Shown here: positions 8,644 through 18,162 of the stretch, one piece after another
How positions within the stretch are numbered: the stretch's first letter is position 1
Layout of the letters: each line of letters begins with the position of its first letter
Source of the DNA: Eubacteriales bacterium
GTDB lineage: Bacteria; Bacillota; Clostridia; Oscillospirales; Butyricicoccaceae
NCBI GenBank assembly: GCA_030524205.1
Contig: JAUNGZ010000010.1
Span: 1 to 61,839 of the forward strand
Direction: 5' to 3'
Length of the DNA: 61,839 bases
Notes under the pieces: model-generated
Database searches by the model: none
Seen by the model: the letters and a program-made list of their open reading frames with translations, nothing else
Told to the model about the DNA's origin: nothing
Position numbers and translations under genes: made by a program

Positions 8644-10127
8644 GCCGTTTCACTCCTATACATCAGACTGAGAATGTGCTCGCTGTCCTCAAGATTATCC
8701 TTCACTTCGCCGACAATGCGCCCGCCGCGCATCACGAGCAGGCGGCTGCAAATGCCCTGCACCTCTTCGATCTCGGACGAGATGACCAAAATGGACATGC
8801 CCGCCTTGCGCAGGTTTTCCAGCAGCGCGTAAATCTCGCTTTTCGCGCCCACGTCGATGCCCTGCGTCGGCTCGTCGAAAATCAGGATGTCGGGATGCGC
8901 CGCGATCGCCTTTGCAACGACTACCTTTTGCTGGTTGCCGCCCGACAGGGTGTTGACCGGGCTTTCGATGGTGTCCGCCTTGATGCGCAGCTCCTCGCGC
9001 AGCGTTTCGATATAGTCGCGCTCCTTGCGCCCGTTGAGCACGCCGCCCTTGGCCATGCGGCCGAAATTCGACAGCGTCACGTTCTCGCGGATCGAGCGGA
9101 TGAGCACGAGGGCCTCGCCCTTGCGGTCCTCGGGCGCGAGGAACATGCCGTGGCGCACCGCGTCGACCGGCGTGCGCAGCCGGACCGGCTTGCCGCCGAT
9201 CTCGACCGAGCCGCTTTTCAGCCGGTCGAGACCGTACAGCGCGCGCACCATCTCGGTGCGGCCGCTGCCGACCAGTCCGGCCACGCCCAGAATCTCGCCC
9301 TTGTGCAGCTGGAACGAAATGTCGGTCACCTTGTCGGTCGTCACGCCCTTGGCTTCCAGCACGACCTCGTCCGACCGCTCCAGCGTTTTTTCCGGGAACA
9401 TTGCGCCCATTTTGCGGCCGAGCATATGTACGATCAGGTCGGCCTTGGTCAGATGGACGTTGTCTAAAACGGTGATCAGCGCGCCGTCGCGCATGACCGC
9501 GATGCGGTCGCACAGGCGGAACAGCTCCTCCAGCCGGTGCGAAATATAGATCATCGTCGTGCCTTTTCGCTTTAGAATTTCAATCAAGCCGAACAAAATC
9601 GCGACTTCCTGATCGGACAGCACGGCTGTCGGCTCGTCGAAGATGACAAGCGCCGGCTCGCGCTGGAGCACCTTGGCGATCGCGATAAGCTGCCGGTTGG
9701 CGACGTTCAGCGTCTTAACCTTGGCGCGCGCGTCGATCGGGATGCCGTATTCGGCCAGCAGCGCCTCGGTGCGCTCAAACAGCGCGCCCCATTTGATCAC
9801 GCCGTTCATCAGCGGCTCGCCGAGGAAGATGTTCTCGGCCACGGTCAGATCGGGCACCAGCTCGGCCTGCTGGTACACCTGCGCGACGCCCAGCTTTTTG
9901 GCCGCGATCGTGTCGCGGTACTCCTCTTTTTTGCCGCGGAACCACACCTCGCCGCTGTCCTTGACATAAGCGCCGGTCAGTATTTTCATCAGCGTGGATT
10001 TGCCCGCGCCGTTCTCCCCGGCGAGCGCGATCATCTCGCCCTCGCGGATTTCGAGGGACACGTCCTTGAGCGCGTGCACCGCGCCGAAGCGTTTGTCGAT
10101 ATGCTTCAGTTCCAAAATAGGCTTCAT
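8640..10127 (-). CDS. RbsA-type sugar ABC transporter ATP-binding protein
   Basis: 495 residues, two tandem ABC domains. The N-terminal Walker A is GENGAGKST (37-45), with Walker B ending in DEPTAV. The C-terminal domain has the degenerate P-loop (GLVGSGRTE) and signature LSGGNQQK typical of the RbsA/MglA/XylG class. The ATG at 10127 is preferred because AAAGGA lies 9 bases upstream; the open frame continues to 10160 without a ribosome site. It powers uptake through the RbsC-type permease. Specificity (ribose, xylose, galactose, allose or other) cannot be read from it. Confidence 0.92.
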   Translation of the reverse strand: MKPILELKHIDKRFGAVHALKDVSLEIREGEMIALAGENGAGKSTLMKILTGAYVKDSGEVWFRGKKEEYRDTIAAKKLGVAQVYQQAELVPDLTVAENIFLGEPLMNGVIKWGALFERTEALLAEYGIPIDARAKVKTLNVANRQLIAIAKVLQREPALVIFDEPTAVLSDQEVAILFGLIEILKRKGTTMIYISHRLEELFRLCDRIAVMRDGALITVLDNVHLTKADLIVHMLGRKMGAMFPEKTLERSDEVVLEAKGVTTDKVTDISFQLHKGEILGVAGLVGSGRTEMVRALYGLDRLKSGSVEIGGKPVRLRTPVDAVRHGMFLAPEDRKGEALVLIRSIRENVTLSNFGRMAKGGVLNGRKERDYIETLREELRIKADTIESPVNTLSGGNQQKVVVAKAIAAHPDILIFDEPTQGIDVGAKSEIYALLENLRKAGMSILVISSEIEEVQGICSRLLVMRGGRIVGEVKDNLEDSEHILSLMYRSETA

Positions 10128-10164
10128 TGCGCTTCTATCCTTTCTGTTATCGCCCCGCATGATT

Positions 10165-10197
10165 GGAGCACCCTGCCAAAAGCCGGCAAGGTGCTCC
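10165..10197 (-). other. intercistronic hairpin after the binding-protein gene
   Basis: GGAGCACC...GGTGCTCC stem with one internal mismatch, between the lipoprotein stop (10208) and the ATPase start. It has no U-tract. It probably stabilises the binding-protein message or trims read-through; similar hairpins follow the other two binding-protein genes here. Confidence 0.6.
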
Positions 10198-10207
10198 CAT
10201 GCGGAAA

Positions 10208-11335
10208 TCAGAAGCCCTCAAAGCCTTCACAATTTGCCGGCGTGAGCAGCTCGGGCTGCATCGCCATCAGCTTGGAGGCGGGCACCTGCGAGGGATCGTT
10301 GAGCAGGTTCACGATGGTGCGCGCGGCGACCTCGCCGACAACGATCGGGCTGTTGACGCCGAGCGCCTTGATCGAGCCGCCGGCCTGCATGATCTCGACC
10401 GCGGCCTTGGAGCCGTCGACCGCGCCCATGATGACGCTGCCGTCGCGTCCCTGCCGCTTGGCGGCGGCGTAAGCGCCGACGACGTGCGCGTCGCAGGTGC
10501 CGATGATGCACTTAAGGTTCGGGTTGGCGACCAGCATGTTCTCCGCGGTCTCCATGCCGGACTGCTCGGAATAATCGCCCGCGTACAGGAAGGAAACCTC
10601 CTTCAGGCGGCCCTCGGTGTCGACGGCCTTGACCGCGTCGCGCGCGCCCTGATTGCGGTTGGAGGCGATATAGTTGCCCTCGGTGCCGCCGATGATGCCG
10701 AACTCAACCTCGCCCTCGTTGTTCGCGAGCATCTGCTTGGCAAGCTCCTCGCCGACCAGATAGCCGAGCTGGTACGCGTCGGTGATGCAGGCGGACAGGT
10801 ACTGCGCGCCCTCGTCGGGCGGCAGGTCGACCGAGATGACCGGGATGCCCGCGTCGAACGCCTTGTTCAGCGCGATATTGACGGCCTCCTGCGGATCGGC
10901 GGGATTGACGATGATCGCGTCCACGCCCTGCGCGATGAAGTTTTCAATCTGGGAAACCTGCTTGGTCGCGTCGCTCTCGCAGTCGGCCAGCAGCGCCTTG
11001 CCGCCGATCGCCTCGATTTCGGCCTTACAGGTGTCCGCCAGCGATTTGAAAAAGCCGGTGTTTACGTTGAGCATCGCAAGGCCGATCGTGTATTCCTTGT
11101 TTGCCTTGGGCTGGGGCAGCGCGTTGATGTCGATGTACGTCTGCTCCGTCGGAATGCTTTTGTAAATCGCGGCCAGATCAAGTCCATCCGAAGCGGCCGA
11201 GCCGGAATCCTGCCCGCCGTCCGCCGGCGGAGCGGTCTGTCCGCCGTTCTGCGAATTGCCGCAGCCGGCAAGCATCGCGGTCATCATTGCGCCCGCCATC
11301 AGGGCGGCCAATAAACGTTTCATGCTGTTTTTCAT
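10208..11335 (-). CDS. RbsB-type sugar-binding lipoprotein
   Basis: 375 residues. The ATG at 11335 has GGAGG 8 bases upstream. The lipoprotein signal ends in LAGC with the lipidated Cys at 25, followed by a Gly/Ser/Asp-rich tether and a Peripla_BP_4 fold (for example DCESDATKQVSQIENFIAQGVDAI and VDLPPDEGAQYLS-type ligand-binding segments). It delivers the sugar to the RbsA/RbsC importer encoded downstream. It follows the cyclase-family gene by 37 bases in one operon. The family includes ribose, allose, galactose and inositol binders; the ligand is not assigned. Confidence 0.92.
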   Translation of the reverse strand: MKNSMKRLLAALMAGAMMTAMLAGCGNSQNGGQTAPPADGGQDSGSAASDGLDLAAIYKSIPTEQTYIDINALPQPKANKEYTIGLAMLNVNTGFFKSLADTCKAEIEAIGGKALLADCESDATKQVSQIENFIAQGVDAIIVNPADPQEAVNIALNKAFDAGIPVISVDLPPDEGAQYLSACITDAYQLGYLVGEELAKQMLANNEGEVEFGIIGGTEGNYIASNRNQGARDAVKAVDTEGRLKEVSFLYAGDYSEQSGMETAENMLVANPNLKCIIGTCDAHVVGAYAAAKRQGRDGSVIMGAVDGSKAAVEIMQAGGSIKALGVNSPIVVGEVAARTIVNLLNDPSQVPASKLMAMQPELLTPANCEGFEGF

Positions 11336-11372
11336 GCTGTTATCCTCCACTCTTTTCTTTTCCCTAAGTCCA

Positions 11373-12104
11373 CTATACCACAATCGCCGTCGGGCGGATC
11401 GGAGAGCCGGAACCGTTTTTGATCTTGAGCGGCAGCGCGGCGAAATAGCATCGCATCGGCAGCCGGTCGAGGTTGTGCAGCATCTCCATAATGAAAATCT
11501 CGTTCGGCAGCCAGTAATTCTGGTGGCCAAAGGATTTCATCTCGTAGCCGTCCTGCACCGGCGTGTCGCAGGCGATCGTATCCGAGCCGACGGCCTTCAC
11601 CTTCCGGTCGGCAAAGAGCTTGACCGCGTCCTCGTCGAAGCCCGGCTCGTTGGTCGCATAATACTTCCACTCCTTGGTGAGCGTCCAGTATTGCTGCCAG
11701 CCGAAATTCAATAGGACGATATCGCCCTCTCCCGCGCGGTCTCCCATTTTTTCCTCCAGCGAAAGAAGCTGCGCGGCCGTGATGCGCTGTCCCGGCTTTG
11801 CCTCCAGCGGCCGCAGATCGTAAACGATCGCAGGGCCGAACAGCATGTTGACCGGATAGGTGTCGACCGTGTGTTCCATCATCGAGGGGATGATGTGGGC
11901 GGGCGCGTCCACGTGCGCCCCCGAATGCTCGCCCAGCACAAGGGTCTGGCAGTAATAATGATCGTGCTCGTGCGTGACCGTCGGGTCGACAATGACCGGC
12001 GGATGCGTAGGCCATTTGGGCATGTTGTGCTCGATCGTCGGCGACAGGTCGATGAACTGCGCGCCCTCGAGCAGCTCGGTGAGCTGCCCCAGCCGATTTT
12101 CCAT
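11373..12104 (-). CDS. cyclase family (kynurenine formamidase-like) metal-dependent hydrolase
   Basis: 243 residues. It carries the family metal-site motif HSGAHVDAPAH (about 60-70), the equivalent of HxGTHxDxPxH, in a Cyclase (PF04199) fold. Relatives include bacterial kynurenine formamidase KynB and isatin hydrolase; many members have unknown carboxylic or lactone-type substrates. It is the first gene of the importer operon, so it may open a lactone or amide in the imported compound (inference). The start has GGAGG upstream, and the promoter with the direct repeat lies in the 105-bp gap before it. Confidence 0.82.
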   Translation of the reverse strand: MENRLGQLTELLEGAQFIDLSPTIEHNMPKWPTHPPVIVDPTVTHEHDHYYCQTLVLGEHSGAHVDAPAHIIPSMMEHTVDTYPVNMLFGPAIVYDLRPLEAKPGQRITAAQLLSLEEKMGDRAGEGDIVLLNFGWQQYWTLTKEWKYYATNEPGFDEDAVKLFADRKVKAVGSDTIACDTPVQDGYEMKSFGHQNYWLPNEIFIMEMLHNLDRLPMRCYFAALPLKIKNGSGSPIRPTAIVV

Positions 12105-12150
12105 GTTCCCTTCCTCCTTTGCGGCTATGTGCTTCCCTTGAAGTGTCTTT

Positions 12151-12179
12151 ATTTTATCAGCCGCGTCCGAAGAAGCGAA
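12151..12179 (-). promoter_or_regulatory. promoter of the cyclase-Rbs importer operon
   Basis: Minus strand TTCGCT (12174-12179), 17-base spacer, TAAAAT (12151-12156). The poor -35 overlaps the last two bases of the proximal half-site, the arrangement of an activator-dependent promoter. Confidence 0.6.
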
Positions 12180-12212
12180 TTAACATTTCTATCGGCCCCT
12201 TTCACATTTCTA
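12178..12212 (-). promoter_or_regulatory. candidate AraC-type regulator site (direct repeat, 21-bp period)
   Basis: Half-sites TAGAAATGTGAAAG (12199-12212) and TAGAAATGTTAATT (12178-12191). The first nine bases are identical and the offset is exactly 21 bp. The distal half contains the stop codon of response regulator 2. Confidence 0.72.
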
Positions 12213-13811
12213 CGATTTGCCGTTTTCCGCTTTGCGATACTCCGAAGGCGAAACGCCGACATAACGCTTGAAAATCGTGCTGAAATACGTGGAGTTGTCA
12301 TAGCCGCACATATAGGCGACCTCGTAAGAGCGGTAGTCGCCCGTTTTCAGCAGGCGCTGCGCATGCTCGAGCCGGGTTTCCGTCAAATAGCTGACAAAGG
12401 ACTGCCCGGCGTTCTGCTTGAACAGCGCGCTGAGATAGGTTGGGGAAATGCCCACCGCGGCCGCCACGCTGTCAAGCGACAGCTTGGAATCGCCGTAGTG
12501 CTCGCGCAGGTATACCTTGGCGCGTTCGACCGCGTCCTGATTGCCGCCCGCGTTTTCCTCCAGAAAATCGCACACCGTGTCGAGCACGCGCATGAGTTCC
12601 TCCATCATGCTGTCGAGCGACTGACAGGCCATCAGCCGCCGGTACGCCGCCATCGGCTCGGGCAGGATGCTCTGCACCGGGCACTGCATTTCGCTGAGCA
12701 GCTTGATCATCTCGCCATAGACAAAGCCGACCAGCATGCTGGTGTACAGATAGGAATTATGGGTGGTCCGGCGGATGCTCTCCGCAATCTCGGTCAGGTC
12801 GCGGCGGATCTCCTCCTTATGAAAGCCGGACAGCGTGCGGATGATGCGCCGCATGTCGATCCCCTCGGGCAGCGGCGAGGAAAAATCCTGCGCCAGCGCC
12901 TCGTCCGCCTGAATATCCTGCCCGGTGCCGAGCAGGAAGGCGCGGTCCATGCAGCGGCGCGTTTCATCATAAGCCTGCCTGCACTGCGCGATGCCGCCGT
13001 GCAGGACGGACGAGGCGATCGTCGTATACGCCGTGCGCGAGGCCGCCGCGCGCAGCCGCCGGACATAGGAGCGGATGTGAAAGCGCAGCCCTTCCTCCTC
13101 GGCGCTGACAAACAGCAGGAAATACCGTCCGTTATCGTTCTCGATGATGCGCATATCCTCGTTGCTCTGCGCGATCAGCACGGTTTCCAGCTCCTGCGTC
13201 AGGCCGAAAATGGTTTCTTCGTCCATGTCCCCGGTCAGCCGGTCGAAATCGTCGATCTGCACAAGCACGCCCGCGCAGCAGGACGCGCTCAACCAGCCTG
13301 CGGGCAGTCCCGCGTTCAATTCCTCCGCGCCCGCCCGGCCCGCCAGAAACCGCCGGAGCAGCCGCTGCTGCTGCAAGACCCGTTCCTCCTGCACCTGCCG
13401 CTGCAGCAGGTCGATCTCGCTCTGCCGGCTGTGCGCCGCGTCCAGCTCCTGCCGCAGGCGGGTCAGCACGCCGCACAGCGGCGCCAGCTCGACCGGCTTG
13501 AGCAGGTAATCGCTCACGCCGAGCTGCAGCGCCGTCCGCGCGTAATCAAACTCGCCGTGGCCGGTCAGGATCAGCAGCTTGCAGTCGGGCATCCGCGCGC
13601 GCAGCGCGCGGATCAGGTCAAGCCCGTCCATGCGCGGCATGCGGATGTCGGTGATCACAATATCCGGCTTGTGCCGCTGCGCCTGCTCCAGCGCGTCCGC
13701 GCCGTCCTGCGCGACCGCGCACAGCGCAAGTCCCAGCGTCTCCCACGGCACCGCGCGGCGCACGCCCTCCCGGATGATTTCTTCATCGTCTGCCAGCAGA
13801 ACCTGATACAT
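12210..13811 (-). CDS. response regulator, REC plus AraC-type HTH (YesN-like), copy 2
   Basis: 533 residues. Receiver residues D8/D9, D55 (ITDIRMP) and K105 sit at the same positions as in copy 1. The linker has the same length and the C-terminal AraC double HTH ends FSTIFKRYVGVSPSEYRK. It starts inside the end of kinase 2 (29-bp overlap). It is flanked by the Liv and Rbs-type importer operons, whose promoters share the 21-bp repeat with the site abutting -35. These are therefore its most likely targets (inference from geometry and position). Confidence 0.92.
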   Translation of the reverse strand: MYQVLLADDEEIIREGVRRAVPWETLGLALCAVAQDGADALEQAQRHKPDIVITDIRMPRMDGLDLIRALRARMPDCKLLILTGHGEFDYARTALQLGVSDYLLKPVELAPLCGVLTRLRQELDAAHSRQSEIDLLQRQVQEERVLQQQRLLRRFLAGRAGAEELNAGLPAGWLSASCCAGVLVQIDDFDRLTGDMDEETIFGLTQELETVLIAQSNEDMRIIENDNGRYFLLFVSAEEEGLRFHIRSYVRRLRAAASRTAYTTIASSVLHGGIAQCRQAYDETRRCMDRAFLLGTGQDIQADEALAQDFSSPLPEGIDMRRIIRTLSGFHKEEIRRDLTEIAESIRRTTHNSYLYTSMLVGFVYGEMIKLLSEMQCPVQSILPEPMAAYRRLMACQSLDSMMEELMRVLDTVCDFLEENAGGNQDAVERAKVYLREHYGDSKLSLDSVAAAVGISPTYLSALFKQNAGQSFVSYLTETRLEHAQRLLKTGDYRSYEVAYMCGYDNSTYFSTIFKRYVGVSPSEYRKAENGKS

Positions 13812-15576
13812 GCTCCGTCCCTCCCAATGTTTTCGGCAGCCGCAGCCGCACCGAGGTGCCGAGCCCCGGCTCGCTGACGACCTGTATCCCGTATTCTCCG
13901 CCCGCCAGAATATGGATGCGGTCGTTTACGTTGCACATGCCGTAGCTTTCGGTGCGCACGTCGCCGCAGCGGGCAAGCGCGTTTTCCAGCGCCTTCAGTT
14001 TTTCGGGCGGCATGCCCACGCCGTCGTCGCGCACTTCCATCATCAGCTCGTCCCCCTCGTCCAGCACGTTGACGAACAGGCGGCATTTCCGCCCGGCGGG
14101 CTTGATGCCGTGATACAGCGCGTTTTCCACAATCGGCTGCAAGAGCAGCTTGGGCGTCAGGCAGCCGCGCGCGCCGTCGTCCAGATAAACCGTATAATCA
14201 AAAATTTTGCTGTACCGGATTTTTTGAATGGTCAAATAGCTTTCCACGTGGCGCACCTCGTTTTCCACCGGGATCAGATCCTCGCCCCGGCTCAGGCCGA
14301 TGCGGAAAAAGCCGGTCAGCGCGGAAACCATTTCGGTCGCGCGCTCGTTTTCCCCGGCCCAGATCAGCCAGTTGAGCGAATCGAGCGTGTTATACAGAAA
14401 ATGAGGGTTGATCTGCGCCTGCAAGGCCTTGTATTCGGCCCAGCGCAGCCGCTCCTGCTCCTGCTGCACGGTCACGAGCAGGTTTTGGATGTGCTCGGTC
14501 ATGTTTTTCATGCTGACGGCGAGCGCGCCGACCTCGTCCTCGCGCACAACGGCGAGCGCCGCTGAAAAATCGCCCGTTTCCACTTTTTTGACATAGCGCA
14601 TCATATCCTTGATCGGCCGCAGCTCGTACGACCGCAGGAACCGCGACACCGCAATGTTGATCAAAAACGCCAAAAAGCCGATCCACAAAACCGTTTGCAG
14701 GATATGCCGGCTGTCCTCCCGCAGGAAGTCCTTATAGACGAGTCCGGCCACCGTCCAGCCGCTCGCGGGCAGACGGCCGCACAGCACGAAAAAGTCTTTT
14801 TTATCCCGCACCTCCAGCTTAGCTCCGATCGCCTCGCCCCGCACCAGCTCGGTGACGAGCGCCGCCTGCTGCTCGTCCGCCTCCAGCGAGTCCAGCACGC
14901 TGCCGCTCCGGTCAAGCAGGAACACATTGCTGTTTTCGCCCAGATCGACGCGCATCATGCGCCGCACCGCCGCCAGCTTTACCTCGACCACGATCACGCC
15001 GCACGGCTGCCCGGTCTGCGGGTCGCTGAGCGAGGAGACAGCGCTCAAAACGCCGTCGCCCATGTTGTCGACCAGCATCGACCCCTCCGGGCAGCCGACC
15101 CACTGTGTCGCCGCGTGGTTGCGCGCCAGCGCGTACAGCTCGTCCGACAGGCCGAGCGTTTCGCGCACCGAATAATAACGCGATTTTGCGATTAAGCCGC
15201 TGTCCAGCACCAAATAGGCGCCGCTCACCACATCGTAGTACGCGCCCAGTTTTTTAAGCTGCGCGCTCAGCGCGGCTTTCAAATCCTCCTGCTCCGCCTC
15301 GTCCGCCGGCTGCCGCCGCAGGCATGATTGTATCACGGCGTCGGCGGAGATCAGCGCGGTCAGGTTGTCCACATCGCCGATCATCTGGTCCAGATCAAGC
15401 GATACGTTGTTCACAATCTGCGAGGACAGCCGCAGCGCGCCGCCGCTCATGCGCGTATCCGAAACATGGTAAATCACCCAGCCCGCCGCCGCGAGCGGAA
15501 TCATCATCAAAAGTGTAAAATACAGCAGCAGCCGCCTGCCCAGCGAATGCCGGAAAAATTTCCCCAGCCGTCCCAT
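13783..15576 (-). CDS. YesM-type sensor histidine kinase, copy 2
   Basis: 597 residues. The ATG at 15576 is supported by GGGAGG just upstream; the frame extends to 15603 without support. TM helices lie near 16-36 and 293-312 around an extracytoplasmic sensor, followed by HAMP, H392 in QINPHFLYN, an ATPase N-box (IVENALYHGIK) and a G-box. It is the partner of the overlapping response regulator. No convincing promoter is seen in the 77 bp before it, so it may be transcribed from the Liv operon through the hairpin at 15598-15636. The ligand is unknown. Confidence 0.92.
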   Translation of the reverse strand: MGRLGKFFRHSLGRRLLLYFTLLMMIPLAAAGWVIYHVSDTRMSGGALRLSSQIVNNVSLDLDQMIGDVDNLTALISADAVIQSCLRRQPADEAEQEDLKAALSAQLKKLGAYYDVVSGAYLVLDSGLIAKSRYYSVRETLGLSDELYALARNHAATQWVGCPEGSMLVDNMGDGVLSAVSSLSDPQTGQPCGVIVVEVKLAAVRRMMRVDLGENSNVFLLDRSGSVLDSLEADEQQAALVTELVRGEAIGAKLEVRDKKDFFVLCGRLPASGWTVAGLVYKDFLREDSRHILQTVLWIGFLAFLINIAVSRFLRSYELRPIKDMMRYVKKVETGDFSAALAVVREDEVGALAVSMKNMTEHIQNLLVTVQQEQERLRWAEYKALQAQINPHFLYNTLDSLNWLIWAGENERATEMVSALTGFFRIGLSRGEDLIPVENEVRHVESYLTIQKIRYSKIFDYTVYLDDGARGCLTPKLLLQPIVENALYHGIKPAGRKCRLFVNVLDEGDELMMEVRDDGVGMPPEKLKALENALARCGDVRTESYGMCNVNDRIHILAGGEYGIQVVSEPGLGTSVRLRLPKTLGGTEHVSGSAGRR

Positions 15577-15597
15577 GGCTCCCTCCCGTCTGAAACG

Positions 15598-15636
15598 ACA
15601 CAAGACCGACCCGCAGATATGCGGTTCGGTCTGTGT
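15598..15636 (-). other. intercistronic hairpin between livF-like gene and kinase 2
   Basis: A long stem (ACACA.GACCGA.CCGCA with its complement) with a four-base loop and two mismatches, without a U-tract. It could be a leaky terminator or a processing or stability element. Confidence 0.55.
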
Positions 15637-15653
15637 GGTTCCGGTGTGTTCGT

Positions 15654-16370
15654 TTATTCCTCGCCGAGGTACATTTTGCGCACCTCGTCGTTGCCCAAAA
15701 GCTCGCTGCCGGTGCCGGTCAGCGTGATCCTTCCGGTTTCCATCACGTAGCCGCGGTCGGCCACCGCGAGCGCCATGCTCGCGTTCTGCTCGACCAGCAA
15801 AATGGTGGAGCCCATTTTTTGCAGGCGCGGGATAATGTTGAAAATCTCGTCGATAAAAATCGGCGCCAGACCGAGCGACGGCTCATCCAAAATGAGCAGC
15901 TTGGGGTTCGAGATCATCGCGCGCACCATAACGAGCATCTGCTGCTCGCCGCCGGACAGCGTGCCCGCCGTCTGCCAGACGCGCTCCTTGAGGCGGGGAA
16001 AAATCTCAAACAGGCCCTCGATCTCGCCCGGGATGTTCTGCTTATCCTTGCGCAGGAACGCGCCCATCTGGATGTTTTCCATGACGGTCAGCTTGGGGAA
16101 CACGTGGCGCGACTCGAGCACCTGCGCGATGCCCCGCTTGGCGACCTTGTGCGAGGACAGTCCGTAAATGCTTTCCTCCTCGAAGGTGATGCTGCCGCCG
16201 CAGGGTTTTAGGATACCGGAAATACAGCGCAGAAGCGTCGTTTTACCCGCGCCGTTCGCGCCGATCAGCGCGACGACCTCGTTTTCATGCACCTCCAGAC
16301 TCACGCCCTTGAGCGACTGGATCGCGCCGTATTTATGCTCAAGATCCTTGACGATCAGCGTGCTTTGCAC
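15654..16370 (-). CDS. LivF-type ABC transporter ATP-binding protein
   Basis: 238 residues. A GTG at 16370 is the likely start: GGGAGG lies 8 bases before it and the resulting length matches LivF, whereas the frame continues uselessly to 16481. Walker A is GANGAGKTT (37-45), the signature LSGGEQQ, and Walker B ends DEPSLGL. It overlaps the end of the LivG-type gene by 32 bases. It pairs with LivG to energise the branched-chain-type importer. The chemotype could be amino acid, amide, urea or another small organic acid. Confidence 0.9.
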   Translation of the reverse strand: MQSTLIVKDLEHKYGAIQSLKGVSLEVHENEVVALIGANGAGKTTLLRCISGILKPCGGSITFEEESIYGLSSHKVAKRGIAQVLESRHVFPKLTVMENIQMGAFLRKDKQNIPGEIEGLFEIFPRLKERVWQTAGTLSGGEQQMLVMVRAMISNPKLLILDEPSLGLAPIFIDEIFNIIPRLQKMGSTILLVEQNASMALAVADRGYVMETGRITLTGTGSELLGNDEVRKMYLGEE

Positions 16371-17136
16371 GTTCCACACCTCCCTTGCCCAGATAGGCCT
16401 CGATGACCTGTTCGTTTTTCTGAATGTCCGCCGGCAGGCCTTCCGCGATTTTAGCGCCGTGGTCGAGCACGGTGATCTCATCGGACAGGCTCATGGCGAG
16501 CTTCATGTCGTGCTCGATCATCAAAATCGTGATGCCCTGCGCGCTGATCGCGCGGATGATGCGGATCAGATTGTCCTTTTCCACCGAGTTCATGCCCGCC
16601 GAGGCCTCGTCCAGCATCATCAGCTTGGGACGGCTGGCGAGACCGCGCACGATCTCGAGCAGCCGCTGCTCGCCGTAGGGCAGGTTGCAGGCCAGCTCGC
16701 CCGCGCGGCTTGTCAGGCCGACGAAGTCCAGAAGCTCATAGGCGCGCTCGACCATGGCCTGCTCCTCGGCGCGCTCGGCCTTGGTGCGCAGGATGGCCGA
16801 GGCCAGACCGGCCTTGGTGCGGCAGTGCTGGCCGACGATGACGTTTTCCAGCACGTTCATCGTGGAAAACAGGCTGATATGCTGAAAGGTGCGCGCAATA
16901 CCGAGCTGGTTGATCTCGTATTTTTCGTTGCCGTTGATCTTCTGCCCCTCGAGGTAGACGTTGCCGAGGGTCGGCTGGTACACGCCCGAAATGACGTTGA
17001 AGCAGGTCGTCTTGCCCGAGCCGTTGGGGCCAAGCAATCCGTGGATCTCGCCCTTTTCCACGCACATGTCCAGCTCGTTGATCGCTTTCAGGCCGCCGAA
17101 CTGCATCGTGACGTTTTCAACTTTGAGTAATTCCAT
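16339..17136 (-). CDS. LivG-type ABC transporter ATP-binding protein
   Basis: 265 residues. Walker A is GPNGSGKTT (36-44), the signature region reads LPYGEQRLLEI (a usual LivG variant) and Walker B ends LDEASAGM. The C-terminal extension (EAYLG...) is typical of the LivG class. Directly after the LivM-type gene with a one-base gap, overlapping the LivF start. Forms a heterodimeric ATPase with the LivF-type protein at the cytoplasmic face. Confidence 0.92.
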   Translation of the reverse strand: MELLKVENVTMQFGGLKAINELDMCVEKGEIHGLLGPNGSGKTTCFNVISGVYQPTLGNVYLEGQKINGNEKYEINQLGIARTFQHISLFSTMNVLENVIVGQHCRTKAGLASAILRTKAERAEEQAMVERAYELLDFVGLTSRAGELACNLPYGEQRLLEIVRGLASRPKLMMLDEASAGMNSVEKDNLIRIIRAISAQGITILMIEHDMKLAMSLSDEITVLDHGAKIAEGLPADIQKNEQVIEAYLGKGGVERAKHADRQGS

Positions 17137-17137
17137 G

Positions 17138-18148
17138 TCACTTCGCCTCCTGTGCGTTCTTTTTCGGCCGGGCCGGCAGCTTGTTCAGCAAATGATAATA
17201 TTTGTTCCGCAGCGTGCCCGCGATACCGTTGGGCATAAAGAAGAGCACGAAAATGATGAGAGCGCCGTAAATCAGCATCTGATACGTGCCGAACTGCTGC
17301 AGGAATTCGGTGACGACGATAATGAGCAGCGAGCCGATCAGCGGGCCGCAGAACGTGCCCATGCCGCCGACCAGAATCATCACGAGGAACATGCTCGACT
17401 GATCCGCCGAGAACGACTCAGGGCTGATGAAGCGCACCAGATGCGCGTACAGCGCGCCGCCGACGCCCGCGTAAAACGCCGCGATGGTGAACGCCATCGA
17501 CTTGTAGCGCGACAGCTTCATGCCGAAGGCCTCGCTCGCGTCCGGATTGCACTTGATCGCCTGCATCGCGCGGCCGACGCGCGAATCGACGATGCGGCTT
17601 TTGATCACGAGGAACACCAGCACCAGCGCCAGCACAAAGTACAGGTAGGACGCTTTGCTGGTCAGCTTGAAGCCGAACAGGTTGACCGCCGGGATCGCGC
17701 CGATGCCGTTGGCGCCGCCCGTCAGCTTGGTCGGGCCGTTGAGCGCAAGCAGCCGGACGATCTCGCCGAAGCCGATCGTGACGATCGCGAGGAAATGGTG
17801 CACCAGCTTGGAGCACGGAATCGCCAGCACATAGCCGACGAGCGCGGCAATCGCCGCCGCCAGCAGCATGGCAAGCACGACCGGCACGCCGGCCTTGCTC
17901 AAAATGGCGCTGAAATACGCGCCGATGGCGTAAAAGCCCGCCTGCCCGAGCGAAATCTGGCCGGAATAACCGAACAGGATGTCAAACCCGGTGTTGACGA
18001 TGATGTAAATGCCCAGCGTGCACAAAATCAAGTGGATATACGTCGAGCCGCTGAACAGCACGGGATAGGCCGCGGCCAGCGCAATGAGAACGAGCGCGAT
18101 CAGGCGCTGCACCTTGGTTTGGGACAGGGTTTTCATAATCTGATTCAT
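17138..18148 (-). CDS. LivM-type ABC transporter permease
   Basis: 336 residues, about ten hydrophobic helices. It has the family segment GYSGQISLGQAGFYAIGAY near 55-75 and the conserved cytoplasmic loop with A.KCNPDASEAFGM around 210, characteristic of LivM/BraE (BPD_transp_2). It forms the channel with the LivH-type permease. It lies 14 bp after that gene and 1 bp before LivG. Confidence 0.92.
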   Translation of the reverse strand: MNQIMKTLSQTKVQRLIALVLIALAAAYPVLFSGSTYIHLILCTLGIYIIVNTGFDILFGYSGQISLGQAGFYAIGAYFSAILSKAGVPVVLAMLLAAAIAALVGYVLAIPCSKLVHHFLAIVTIGFGEIVRLLALNGPTKLTGGANGIGAIPAVNLFGFKLTSKASYLYFVLALVLVFLVIKSRIVDSRVGRAMQAIKCNPDASEAFGMKLSRYKSMAFTIAAFYAGVGGALYAHLVRFISPESFSADQSSMFLVMILVGGMGTFCGPLIGSLLIIVVTEFLQQFGTYQMLIYGALIIFVLFFMPNGIAGTLRNKYYHLLNKLPARPKKNAQEAK

Positions 18149-18162
18149 TTGTCACCCTCCCC